Shown here: positions 51,767-59,714 of the stretch, piece by piece
Layout of the letters: each line of letters starts with the position of its first letter
Position numbering within the stretch: position 1 is the stretch's first letter
Assembly: GCA_050299175.1 (NCBI GenBank)
Contig: JBNKVM010000082.1
Location: 62,001-126,000 of the forward strand
Length of the DNA: 64,000 nt
From: JAPHTQ01 sp050299175
GTDB lineage: Bacteria > Pseudomonadota > Gammaproteobacteria > Thiohalomonadales > Thiohalomonadaceae
Reading direction: 5' to 3'
Notes under the pieces: generated by a model
What the model was told of the DNA's origin: nothing
The model's database searches: none
The model's input: the letters and a program-made list of their open reading frames with translations, nothing else
Translations under genes and position numbers: made by a program

Positions 51767-51795
51767 AAACGGCCGCCAACCGGCGGCCGTTTTCA
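51767..51795. terminator. Bidirectional terminator between the hybrid kinase and yceI
   Basis: AAACGGCCGCC and GGCGGCCGTTT form an 11-bp stem around AACC; T-rich on the + strand and A-rich before it, so it serves both convergent genes. Confidence 0.88.
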
Positions 51796-51799
51796 CTAC

Positions 51800-52372
51800 T
51801 TACTGTTGCACGCCTTCCAATGAGAGCAGTAGTTCTGCAGTCGTCGAGGCCGGACCAAGGTTATAGGTCATGCCGAAGTCAGCCAGGGTGATCGTTGTGG
51901 TACCGAAAAAGCCGCGGCGGTAACCGCCCCAGGGATCGGGACCTGCACCGATCTGTTTGATCTCGACAATGATCGGCTTGGTGACGCCATGCAGGGTAAG
52001 GTTTCCTTTCAATACGCCTTTGCTATTTCCTTTAGGCTGGTAAGAGGTAGTGACGAATTTCGACTCGGGATATTTCTGTACGTCGAAGAAATCCTCGCTA
52101 CGCAGGTGTTTGTCGCGCTCGGCGTGATTGGTGTCGATGCTTGCCGTCTTCAGGCTTACCGATACGCTGGCATTTTCGGGATGTTTTTCGTCGTAACTGA
52201 ACTCGCCCTGGAAATCGTTAAAGCGGCCATAGAGCCAGCTATAACCCAGATGCTGAATACGAAACTGGATAAACGCGTGGGCATTCTTGGTGTCGATGAC
52301 ATAGTCTTCAGCCTGCGCGGTGAGCGGGGCGGCAACAATGCCGAGTAGCAACAGGGCTAGTAGTTTCTTCAT
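51800..52372 (-). CDS. yceI: YceI family periplasmic lipocalin-like protein
   Basis: 190 residues from the ATG at 52372, which has AAAGGAG at good spacing (the longer frame to 52405 lacks one). A signal peptide ('LLALLLLGIVAAPLTAQA') is followed by the YceI barrel: 'YVIDTKNAHAFIQFRIQHLGYSWLYGRF', 'SIDTNHAERDKHLRSEDFFDVQKYPESKFVTT', 'GNLTLHGVTKPI'. YceI proteins bind polyisoprenoids such as quinone-like lipids and are often encoded with cytochrome b561, as here. Confidence 0.95.
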   Translation of the reverse strand: MKKLLALLLLGIVAAPLTAQAEDYVIDTKNAHAFIQFRIQHLGYSWLYGRFNDFQGEFSYDEKHPENASVSVSLKTASIDTNHAERDKHLRSEDFFDVQKYPESKFVTTSYQPKGNSKGVLKGNLTLHGVTKPIIVEIKQIGAGPDPWGGYRRGFFGTTTITLADFGMTYNLGPASTTAELLLSLEGVQQ

Positions 52373-52401
52373 AGTGGTGCTCCTTTGTCTGGCTTGGTTG
52401 T

Positions 52402-52947
52402 TCACAATCCGAGCATGCGCAGCAGGGTGCGATCCCGGTCGAGAAGGTGGTGTTTAACGGCCGCGCCTGCATGCAGCAGGGCAAGACCAATGAGGACGGA
52501 TGCCAGGATGAGATGCAGTGTCCCGGCAATCTCTTCCTGGTTTTCCCGGTCGGCCAAGGTGGCCGGAACGGAGAACCAGTTGAAGACTTCCACTGCGCGT
52601 CCGTCGGCGGTGGAGATCAGGTAGCCGCTAACCATGACGGCGATCAGCAGCAGGTAGAGCAGGCCGTGAACCAGTCGTGCCAGCAGTTTTTCCCACGGCT
52701 TGTGGTTGGCCAGCGGCGTGGGCGGCGGGTTCCACAGGCGCCAGCCAAGCCGCAGCAAGGTGGCGATAAACAGCAGCACGCCGATACTGCGATGCAGATG
52801 AGGCGCCTTGTGATACCACGGGTGGTAGAGGTTGAGATCGGTCATATAGAGGCCGAGGCCGAACATGCCGAACACCACCAGCGCGGTAAGCCAGTGCAGG
52901 GTGATGGCCGTTGCCCCCCAGTTATTGCCCGTGTTGCGCCATCTCAT
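52402..52947 (-). CDS. Cytochrome b561 family protein
   Basis: 181 residues, four membrane helices. His residues for two b hemes occur in 'ITLHWLTALVVF', 'LHRSIGVLLF', 'LVHGLLYLLLIAVMVSGY' and 'IAGTLHLILASVLIGLALLHAG'. Moves electrons at the cytoplasmic membrane, probably between quinol and a periplasmic partner such as the downstream YceI-like protein. Its start is 3 bp after the pirin-like gene. Confidence 0.94.
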   Translation of the reverse strand: MRWRNTGNNWGATAITLHWLTALVVFGMFGLGLYMTDLNLYHPWYHKAPHLHRSIGVLLFIATLLRLGWRLWNPPPTPLANHKPWEKLLARLVHGLLYLLLIAVMVSGYLISTADGRAVEVFNWFSVPATLADRENQEEIAGTLHLILASVLIGLALLHAGAAVKHHLLDRDRTLLRMLGL

Positions 52948-52950
52948 CGA

Positions 52951-53808
52951 TTAGTGCTCCACCACCCGACCGAAGTCGCCACGACGATAGTCGCTATAGG
53001 CCTGGCGAACCTCTTCGGGGGTATTCATGACGAAGGGGCCGGAGCGGGCTATCGGTTGGTTAAACGGTTTGCCCGCTACCAGCAGGAAGCGGCTGTCGTT
53101 CGCTGCACTAGCCGACAGGCGATCGCCATCGTCAAGTACCGCGAGGGTGCCCGTGGTGACGCTCTCTTCGCCGATCATCAGTTCACCTGAGATAACGTAG
53201 ACGAAGGCGTTGTGTTCTGCGGGTATCGCTTCCTCGAAAACGGCGCCAGCGGGCGTGGTGACGTCGAAATAGATCGGCTGTGCGGCGATTTGATGCACCG
53301 GTCCGGCAGTGCCCTGGGAGGTGGTACCGGCGATGATCCGTACCTCGGTACCGTCGTCGCGCCGCTCCAGCGGGATCTCTTCGGGTTCGTACTCCTGATA
53401 GCGCGGCTGTTGCATCTTCTGCTCAGCAGGTAGATTGACCCAAAGCTGAAATCCCGAAAGCAGGCCGTTCTCCTGCTGCGGCATCTCGGAGTGTTCGATG
53501 CCGCTGCCTGCGGTCATCCACTGCACGCCGCCGGCGCGCAGAATTCCCGCGTGCCCGGCGCTGTCGCGGTGCTGCATACAGCCTGCCAGCAGGTAGGTCA
53601 CGGTTTCGAAGCCACGGTGAGGATGGGGTGGAAAACCGGCGATGTAGTCGTCCGGATCATCGGAGCGGAAGGCGTCGAGAAGCAGGAACGGGTCGAGCAT
53701 ATCCAGCTCCGGACTGCCGATGATGCGTCGCAGTCGAACCCCCGCGCCGTCGGAGGTTTCGCGGCCGTGGACAACACGGCTGATGCGGCGTGTGGTGTGC
53801 TGGGACAT
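52951..53808 (-). CDS. Pirin family protein
   Basis: 285-residue bicupin. The N-terminal cupin holds the metal-binding residues in 'FPPHPHRGFETVTYLL' and 'MTAGSGIEHSEMP'; the C-terminal half has 'FVYVISGELMIGEE'. Bacterial pirins are iron-binding regulators or quercetinase-like dioxygenases. It leads the unit pirin-cytochrome b561-yceI and is divergent from the LysR regulator, which probably controls it. Confidence 0.92.
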   Translation of the reverse strand: MSQHTTRRISRVVHGRETSDGAGVRLRRIIGSPELDMLDPFLLLDAFRSDDPDDYIAGFPPHPHRGFETVTYLLAGCMQHRDSAGHAGILRAGGVQWMTAGSGIEHSEMPQQENGLLSGFQLWVNLPAEQKMQQPRYQEYEPEEIPLERRDDGTEVRIIAGTTSQGTAGPVHQIAAQPIYFDVTTPAGAVFEEAIPAEHNAFVYVISGELMIGEESVTTGTLAVLDDGDRLSASAANDSRFLLVAGKPFNQPIARSGPFVMNTPEEVRQAYSDYRRGDFGRVVEH

Positions 53809-53912
53809 AGCTTTTCCTCAGTAACATGGTTGGTTACTGCATAGTATGGTGTTGCGTATCCGAGGATAAAGGTGATAATTGCGAACATGCTGTTCTGAAT
53901 GTGAGAACAATC

Positions 53913-54830
53913 ATGGATCGTTTTGACGAAATGCAGACCTTTGTGCGGGTGGTGGAGAGCGGTGGCATTAGTGCCGCCGCTCAGCGCCTTGATGTGGCCA
54001 AGTCGGCGGTCAGCCGTCGTTTGCAGGAGCTGGAGAACCGTCTCGGTGTGGAATTGCTGCGCCGCACTACCCGGCGTATCACCCTCACCGAAGAGGGGCG
54101 GCAGTTCTACGAGCGCTGTGTGCGTATCCTCGACGAGGTAGCCGAGGTCGAAAACAGCCTGATCAACGAGCAGCGTCAGGTGCAGGGACTGGTGCGTATG
54201 GCGATTCCCCTGTCGCTACCCATCTGGCCGCTGTTGGGTGAGTTTCTGCAGCGCCACCCTGGTGTACGTTTCGATCTGGACCTGGAAGATCGCTATATCG
54301 ATATTCTCAGGGAGGGGATGGATCTGACCATTCGTATCGGTCAGTTGGACGATTCCAGTTTAGTGGCGCGTCGCCTGGCTCCCGTCCGCACAGTGCTGTG
54401 TGCTAGCCCGGCCTATCTGAAGCGGTATGGTGAACCGAAATCGCCAGAGCAATTGGGGGAACACATCGGTCTGAGTTACGCCAATCTCACCGAACAACAA
54501 CAGTGGCGCTTTACCGATGACGCGGGAAAAGTGCATATTGCCCGTCCCGATATTCGTATGCGTGCCAACAACGGCGATATCCTGTTGCAGGCGGCGCTGG
54601 ACGGTTTGGGGGTCGGGGTGATGCCGCTCTTTATCTGTTATCGGGAACTGGCGGCAGGGCGATTGTGCCGCCTGCTCACGGATTACCACACCGATGAGAG
54701 CGTTGCCTATGCGCTCTACCCTTCGCGGCGTCATCTGCCACAACGGGTAAGATTGTTGATCGATTTTCTGGTGGAGCGTCTGGGTGATGAACCGCCCTGG
54801 GAGCAGGTTGCCGAGAGGCACGGCGGATAA
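53913..54830 (+). CDS. LysR-family transcriptional regulator
   Basis: The ATG at 53913 gives 305 residues ('MDRFDEMQTFVRVVESG'), the standard LysR start; the frame upstream is not conserved-looking. N-terminal winged helix-turn-helix 'GISAAAQRLDVAKSAVSRRLQELENRLGVELLRRT', then a substrate-binding-like effector domain (about 90-300). Divergent from pirin by about 100 bp, the usual arrangement for a LysR regulator and its target. Confidence 0.93.
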   Translation: MDRFDEMQTFVRVVESGGISAAAQRLDVAKSAVSRRLQELENRLGVELLRRTTRRITLTEEGRQFYERCVRILDEVAEVENSLINEQRQVQGLVRMAIPLSLPIWPLLGEFLQRHPGVRFDLDLEDRYIDILREGMDLTIRIGQLDDSSLVARRLAPVRTVLCASPAYLKRYGEPKSPEQLGEHIGLSYANLTEQQQWRFTDDAGKVHIARPDIRMRANNGDILLQAALDGLGVGVMPLFICYRELAAGRLCRLLTDYHTDESVAYALYPSRRHLPQRVRLLIDFLVERLGDEPPWEQVAERHGG

Positions 54831-54854
54831 AACTGAAATGAGCGGAGAGCGATA

Positions 54855-55256
54855 ATGGAAAACTACAGCTTCACTCTGGAGATGCACGTACGCGATTACG
54901 AATGCGATATCCAGGGTATTGTGAATAACGGTGTCTACCAGAACTACCTGGAGCACGCGCGCCACGTTTTTCTCAAGGAGATCGGCGTCGACTTCGCCGC
55001 GCTGGCAAAACAGGGCATCAATCTGGTGGTGGTGCGGGCCGAACTGGATTACAAATTTCCGCTCTCTTCTGGTGATACCTTCGTTATCGGCCTGAATCTC
55101 AAACGCGAGTCGAAACTCAAGTTCGCCTTCTATCAGGACATCTACCGTCTGCCTGAAAAGAAGCTGATCATGAATGCCAAGGTGATCGGTACTGCACTCA
55201 ATGAACGTGGTCGTCCGGAACTCCCGGTGGAGCTGGATCGGGTGTTGGAGGCATAG
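54855..55256 (+). CDS. Hotdog-fold acyl-CoA thioesterase (YbgC-like)
   Basis: 133 residues. 'VRDYECDIQGIVNNGVYQNYLEHARHVFLKEIG' is the 4HBT/YbgC motif; the catalytic Asp is represented by D in 'YECDIQG', though the usual 'YxDTDxxG' is altered, and 'LDYKFPLSSGDTFVIGL' is the central strand region. Cytosolic; substrate unknown. Its stop overlaps the next gene by one base. Confidence 0.88.
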   Translation: MENYSFTLEMHVRDYECDIQGIVNNGVYQNYLEHARHVFLKEIGVDFAALAKQGINLVVVRAELDYKFPLSSGDTFVIGLNLKRESKLKFAFYQDIYRLPEKKLIMNAKVIGTALNERGRPELPVELDRVLEA

Positions 55257-55621
55257 TGGCGCGTCTGCTCTATAAGCTCAACGGCGTGCCCGAGGATGAG
55301 GCGCAGGAGCTTCGAGAGTTGCTCGATGCAAACGCTATCGACTACTACGAAACCGAGGCCGGTCGTTGGGGGATATCACTGGCGGCATTGTGGTTGCGTG
55401 ATGAGACGCAGTGGCAGCAGGCCAACGAGCTGATGGATGCCTATCAGCAGCAGCGTTACCAGAATGCCCGTGCTGAGTATGAACAGCTGCGGGCGGAAGG
55501 GCGTCTGGAAGGATGGCTGGATCGTTTTCGTGCGCGCCCCATTCAGATGCTGATCTACCTGCTGGCGATTGCTGTCGTGCTATATATTTCCATATTGCCC
55601 TTCATTCATCTGTTGAACTAG
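55256..55621 (+). CDS. DUF6164-like membrane-anchored protein
   Basis: 121 residues from a GTG overlapping the thioesterase stop (TAGTG). The N-terminal part 'LNGVPEDEAQELRELLDANAIDYYETEAGRWGIS' reads as a small alpha/beta (DUF2007-like signal-transducing) fold, followed by a helix and one C-terminal membrane helix ('IQMLIYLLAIAVVLYISILPF'). I place it with DUF6164 from memory; no function known. Confidence 0.72.
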   Translation: MARLLYKLNGVPEDEAQELRELLDANAIDYYETEAGRWGISLAALWLRDETQWQQANELMDAYQQQRYQNARAEYEQLRAEGRLEGWLDRFRARPIQMLIYLLAIAVVLYISILPFIHLLN

Positions 55622-55654
55622 CGGCGCGGTGCGTCGCCTGTCTCGGGAACGATC

Positions 55655-57235
55655 ATGGCGAAAAGCGACGCACAGCCACCACTCATCCAGGCACTGCTGA
55701 CGCAGTCCTGTTTCGATCATCCAGCCGAAGCACGGGAACTGATCGAAACCCATATCTCCTGGGTGATCCTTGCGGGAGATTACGTCTACAAAATCAAAAA
55801 GCCGGTCGAGTTCGGTTTTCTCGATTTCTCTACCCTGGAAAAAAGGCGTTACAACTGTGAGGAAGAACTGCGTCTCAATCGCCGTCTCGCCGCGGATATC
55901 TACCTGGAAGTCGTCGCGATTGGTGGCACGCCGGAACGGCCACAATTGAATGCCCGCCGGGACATTTTGGAGTACGCGGTAAAAATGCGTCGTTTTCCCC
56001 AGGGGGCGCAACTGGACCGGATGCTGCAACGGCATGAATTGGACGGCAAGAAAATCGATGCCTTCGCTCGTATGGTGGCCGATTTCCATGGATGCGCAGC
56101 AATCGCCGATGCGGAGAGTAATTTTGGAATACCTCCGCGGATATGGCAGCCGGTGGAAGAGAATTTCATCCAGATCCGCGAGCAGATTACAGATAAGCAC
56201 TGGCAACAACAGCTGGACCGGCTAGAGCAGTGGAGCCGAGATCGATTTCAACAACTACAGCCCATCATGGTACAGCGCAAACGCGACGGTTTTATCCGTG
56301 AATGTCACGGTGACCTCCATCTGCGTAATCTGGCCTGGATCGATAACAGGGCGGTAGCTTTTGACTGTATTGAATTCAATCCTGGCCTGAGCTGGATCGA
56401 TGTCATCAGCGACATCGCCTTTCTGATTATGGATCTACGTGAGAAAGGTGAAGCGCATCTGGCTCAGCGTTTTCTCAACGGCTATCTGGAGATCAGCGGC
56501 GACTACGAAGGATTGTCGTTACTCTCGTTCTATCTCGTCTATCGTGCCATGGTACGGGCCAAGGTGGCTGCACTCCGTTTTGGGCAGTCAGGCATCAATG
56601 ACAGCGAAAAAAACAGAGCGAAAAATGAGTTTGTTGTGTATCTTAATTTTGCCGAGCGTTGTATCGAAAAGGGCGAACGATTTCTTGTCACCACCCGTGG
56701 TGTTTCTGCCTCGGGAAAGAGTAAACATAGCAGTATGCTGCTGGAGTGGTTGCAGGCGATCCGCTTACGTTCCGATGTGGAGCGGAAACGGTTGTATGGT
56801 TTGCGTGCCGACGAAAGTGGTAAAGCGAACCCTGCGGAGGGAATCTATAGTCACGATGCGAGTGAGAGAACCTATGCACGCCTGAAACAACTGGCGAAAC
56901 TGACGGTCGAGGCCGGTTATCCTGTAATCATCGATGCTACCAGCCTGAAATTTGAGCAACGGGAGCAGTTCTATCAGTTGGCAGATGAACTGGGTGTTCC
57001 TCGGGTATTGGTGGAGTTTACCGCGCCTGCTGAGGTGCTGCGGCAACGGATTGTGAAGCGTAAGAAGGGCGCTTCAGATGCGGATCTGCAAGTACTGGAA
57101 TATCAGCTTTCACAGTGGCAGCCCGTGACGCCAAATGAAGAGCCGTATCGGCTAAGCGTCGATACCAGCGGCCCATTGCCTGAGAGCGGTGAAAGATTGG
57201 CGGCTTTGGTCAGAGATAAACTGGGACTTAACTGA
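55655..57235 (+). CDS. Bifunctional aminoglycoside phosphotransferase-like / ATP-binding kinase fusion
   Basis: 526 residues with two enzymes. The N-terminal APH-like domain (about 30-330) contains 'VYKIKKPVEFGFLDF', the catalytic-loop motif 'ECHGDLHLRNL' and 'FDCIEFNPGLSWIDVISDIAFL'. The C-terminal AAA/kinase domain has a Walker A 'GVSASGKS' (349-356), 'YSHDASERTYARL' and 'PVIIDATSLKFEQREQFYQLA', like small zeta/gluconokinase-type kinases. Widespread in Proteobacteria; substrate unknown. Its 3' end overlaps the convergent SCP2-like gene by 8 bp. Confidence 0.87.
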   Translation: MAKSDAQPPLIQALLTQSCFDHPAEARELIETHISWVILAGDYVYKIKKPVEFGFLDFSTLEKRRYNCEEELRLNRRLAADIYLEVVAIGGTPERPQLNARRDILEYAVKMRRFPQGAQLDRMLQRHELDGKKIDAFARMVADFHGCAAIADAESNFGIPPRIWQPVEENFIQIREQITDKHWQQQLDRLEQWSRDRFQQLQPIMVQRKRDGFIRECHGDLHLRNLAWIDNRAVAFDCIEFNPGLSWIDVISDIAFLIMDLREKGEAHLAQRFLNGYLEISGDYEGLSLLSFYLVYRAMVRAKVAALRFGQSGINDSEKNRAKNEFVVYLNFAERCIEKGERFLVTTRGVSASGKSKHSSMLLEWLQAIRLRSDVERKRLYGLRADESGKANPAEGIYSHDASERTYARLKQLAKLTVEAGYPVIIDATSLKFEQREQFYQLADELGVPRVLVEFTAPAEVLRQRIVKRKKGASDADLQVLEYQLSQWQPVTPNEEPYRLSVDTSGPLPESGERLAALVRDKLGLN

Positions 57236-57617
57236 TCCTGCTCATGAGTTCAAAGTGATGCAGGAAAGGATTACTCAGTGAGATATTACGGATCATGCGT
57301 CGGTAATCGCCGGTGACAAACTGTAGTGCGCCGGTTGCCACTGCCGGTCCAAGCTTGCTTAGCCCGAATCCACCGTCGATCCATTCGGACCACTTTTCCG
57401 GGGTAGCACGTAGATCCCAGTCGAGGATGGTACCGTCGTAGATGCCGGACTCGATGGCATGGCCGTTTTCGATGACCAGTATGCCGCGTGGCTCAGGTTC
57501 GCTTTTAAAACCATAACCGATGCGGGCGGAAAATCCGGCACCTTGCAACGGTGTGACGATGTCGCTGCTGCTGTTCCAGTGCTGCTGTAATTGTTGCATC
57601 CAGTTTTGTGAAAACAT
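57228..57617 (-). CDS. SCP2-like sterol-carrier domain protein
   Basis: About 129 residues from ATG 57617, with ATG 57623 possible. The start 'FSQNWMQQLQQHWN' and beta segments 'FSARIGYGFKSEPEPRGILVIENG', 'LDWDLRATPEKWSEWIDG' and 'GALQFVTGDYRRMIRNISLSN' match bacterial SCP2 family proteins that bind hydrophobic ligands. Cytosolic; ligand unknown. Confidence 0.78.
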   Translation of the reverse strand: MFSQNWMQQLQQHWNSSSDIVTPLQGAGFSARIGYGFKSEPEPRGILVIENGHAIESGIYDGTILDWDLRATPEKWSEWIDGGFGLSKLGPAVATGALQFVTGDYRRMIRNISLSNPFLHHFELMSRIS

Positions 57618-57734
57618 CTCCACCGCTATCTCCCCCTAAGCTGATACTATTTCCGTATGTGGTGCAGAGGCTCGGTGCCAGGTGCCGAGTCGGCATAGTG
57701 TAACAGCAATGTCTGGCTAGAGAGGAGCATGACA

Positions 57735-57881
57735 ATGAAAATGTTTGTGATATTCAGTGTGCTGGCGCTGCTGTTTGTTGTTGGGTCAGCGTTGGCGTTG
57801 ACTGCCATCGGACGTAACAATCCGCCGCAGCGAAAAGATAAGCCGCAACAGGGAAAGGAAGAGGAAAAATCAGGGAAGTGA
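57735..57881 (+). CDS. 48-residue small membrane protein
   Basis: The ATG at 57735 has AGGAG eight bases upstream (ATG at 57729 is too close). A hydrophobic helix (about 3-24, 'MFVIFSVLALLFVVGSALAL') is followed by a highly charged Lys/Gln/Glu tail, 'RKDKPQQGKEEEKSGK'. No known family. A long hairpin terminator follows. Confidence 0.65.
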   Translation: MKMFVIFSVLALLFVVGSALALTAIGRNNPPQRKDKPQQGKEEEKSGK

Positions 57882-57913
57882 TTGATGCGTGTTATGCGAT
57901 AAATTTTAAGGTC

Positions 57914-57990
57914 AAATTGTCAGCAGCAGTGTCATGCCGTGAACGCGATGAGGAGCGACATGTATTCCAGACTGCTGCCGACAATTTTTT
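57914..57990 (+). terminator. Long-hairpin terminator between two small genes
   Basis: AAATTGTCAGCAGCAGT and ACTGCTGCCGACAATTT pair (one mismatch) over a 40-nt loop, with a T-run after. It serves the 48-residue protein gene and faces the convergent 46-residue gene. Confidence 0.75.
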
Positions 57991-57995
57991 GTTGC

Positions 57996-58136
57996 CTAGG
58001 CACCTGCAACCCACATGGTGATTTGTGAATTAAAGAAGGTACCGAGAGTTATGGTCAGGCCAAGGATAACGATCAGACCATCACGCAGTGCGCGAGCGAT
58101 CTTTGCCGGGTAGTGCATGGTGATATATTTTTTCAT
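57996..58136 (-). CDS. 46-residue small membrane protein
   Basis: ATG at 58136 with a strong GGAGG at good spacing. The peptide opens 'MKKYITMHYPAKIARALRDG', has one helix ('LIVILGLTITLGTFF') and ends 'MWVAGA'. The basic N-terminus with His and Tyr before the helix suggests an in-orientation inner-membrane peptide. Family not recognised. Confidence 0.68.
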   Translation of the reverse strand: MKKYITMHYPAKIARALRDGLIVILGLTITLGTFFNSQITMWVAGA

Positions 58137-58353
58137 GGTTAATTCCTCCAGGGGTTGTGTGACAAACAACTTGCCACGGTTTGTAGTCTAGTCACTACGA
58201 CTTAAAAAACACTGAACGGTTTTGCATGGATGCAGATATTTTTGTGAACTGTTTGGTAAAAAAAGCAGTAATTACCGTAGTAACCATGCCGGCGTTGTGC
58301 GTACTGTTTGTCGTGTTACAGAAGTGTGATGTTTAACTTAAATTTCGATTAAT

Positions 58354-58383
58354 AAAAAAGGGGCCGCTTGCGGCCCCTTTTTT
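58354..58383. terminator. Terminator after the Spy-like gene
   Basis: AAAAAAGGGGCCGC and GCGGCCCCTTTTTT form a 14-bp perfect stem around TT, just beyond the minus-strand spy stop; A/T flanks suit both directions. Confidence 0.9.
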
Positions 58384-58385
58384 GT

Positions 58386-58868
58386 TTACCAGCCCTGGTA
58401 ATTTCGGCGGCGGTCGTCATCGTCACCGCGTTTGTAGGACCTCATGTCCTTTAATTCTTCCCGCTGTTTGTCGGTCAGTATCGCGTTAATCTTGTCACGA
58501 ATACGGGCGCGGGCCATGGTCATTTCAGTCACCAGTTCACCACGCTTCTTTGCCAGCGGTTTGATTTTGTCGGCATCGGCGTTGTCCTGGTTTGCCTCGA
58601 ACATGGCATCGCGATTTTCCTGCATCGCGTCCATCAGATCGCGCATCGATTTGCGTTCTTCCTTCATCAGTTCTTTGATCTGAGTGCGTTGCTCGTCGGT
58701 CATACTGTCGAGCTGATAGAGCGCACGCATCGGAGAAGCTTTGTAGCCACCGTAGCTGCCAGTATCATAACCATGACCGTGACTGCCAAAGGCGAAGGCG
58801 CTGCCAGCGACACCGAGGGTTAATCCTGCGGCAAGCAGGGTAGCCCGTGTTTTGTTTGATGCTTTCAT
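58386..58868 (-). CDS. Spy/CpxP family periplasmic protein
   Basis: 160 residues with signal peptide ('LLAAGLTLGVAGSAFAFG'). LTxxQ-like motifs 'DSMTDEQRTQIKELMKEE' and 'AILTDKQREELKDM' frame a helical cradle; a Gly/His-rich start and Asp/Arg-rich end flank it. It is divergent from cpxRA, the classic cpxP/spy position, so it probably acts as a periplasmic chaperone that also damps CpxA signalling. A GCAAA direct repeat lies in the shared promoter region. Confidence 0.9.
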   Translation of the reverse strand: MKASNKTRATLLAAGLTLGVAGSAFAFGSHGHGYDTGSYGGYKASPMRALYQLDSMTDEQRTQIKELMKEERKSMRDLMDAMQENRDAMFEANQDNADADKIKPLAKKRGELVTEMTMARARIRDKINAILTDKQREELKDMRSYKRGDDDDRRRNYQGW

Positions 58869-58967
58869 TACAGTACTCCTGTTAGGTGTATAAGCGCTGT
58901 CTCAGCAGCGGACGATGAAAGCTTATCTGTGCCGCAATTAAAGTTGGGTCGGGGTGGGTGAAGTAAT

Positions 58968-58982
58968 GCAAAGAAGTGCAAA
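58968..58982. promoter_or_regulatory. Candidate CpxR box
   Basis: GCAAA-GAAGT-GCAAA is a direct repeat with five-base spacing, one substitution per half from the CpxR consensus GTAAA-N5-GTAAA. It lies between the divergent spy-like gene and cpxR, about 45 bp before the cpxR ATG. Confidence 0.5.
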
Positions 58983-59027
58983 TGGTATGACAGCTAGCTT
59001 TCAACGCGGGCAAACACGGCGCATCAT

Positions 59028-59714
59028 ATGGGCATGAAACAGCAAATACTGCTTGTCGACGATGATCGTGACCTGTGCGAGCTGCTTACCGAATACCTGG
59101 AAAGTGAGGGGTTTGAGGTGGCAGCGGAGCACGATGGTGCGAGTGGCGCTGCGCGCGCTCGTGCACAGGACTGGGACGCCATTATCCTCGACGTGATGAT
59201 GCCTGGCATGAGTGGTTTCGATGTATTGAAGCAGATTCGTCCATTGGTGAAGGCTCCCGTGCTGATGCTCACTGCCCGTGGCGAGGATACCGATACCGTG
59301 GTCGGGCTGGAGCTGGGCGCGGATGAATACGTGGCCAAACCCTGTAGTCCGCGGGTACTGGTCGCACGCCTGCGCGCCCTGTTGCGTCGTGGCGGCGGCA
59401 GTGAAAATCCGGAGTTGCTTCAGGTCGGCGATCTGGAACTCGACGTTGGCAAGCGTAGCGTCACTGTTGCCGGGGCAACGGTGGAACTGACGGGCGCGGA
59501 ATTCAACCTGTTGCACCTGCTGGTGGCACAGGCGGGCAAGGTGGTGAGCAAGGAGGTGCTGGCCAGCGAGGGATTGGGGCGGGCGTTGCAGACTTATGAT
59601 CGCCGCATAGAAACCCACATGGCACAGATTCGGCGCAAATTGGGGCCGCTACCCGATGGCGGTCAACGTATTCACACAGTGCGTGGCACTGGTTACCAGT
59701 ACACAAGAGATTAA
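59028..59714 (+). CDS. cpxR: CpxR-like OmpR-family response regulator
   Basis: 228 residues; ATG at 59028 or 59034. Receiver with 'VDDDRDLCELLTEYLESEGF' and D55 ('ILDVMMPGMSG'), then a winged-helix domain ('ELTGAEFNLLHLLVAQAGKVVSKEVL'...'RRIETHMAQIRRKLG'). Envelope-stress regulator by context (spy-like gene, CpxA-like kinase). Stop and next start overlap (TAATG). Confidence 0.92.
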   Translation: MGMKQQILLVDDDRDLCELLTEYLESEGFEVAAEHDGASGAARARAQDWDAIILDVMMPGMSGFDVLKQIRPLVKAPVLMLTARGEDTDTVVGLELGADEYVAKPCSPRVLVARLRALLRRGGGSENPELLQVGDLELDVGKRSVTVAGATVELTGAEFNLLHLLVAQAGKVVSKEVLASEGLGRALQTYDRRIETHMAQIRRKLGPLPDGGQRIHTVRGTGYQYTRD

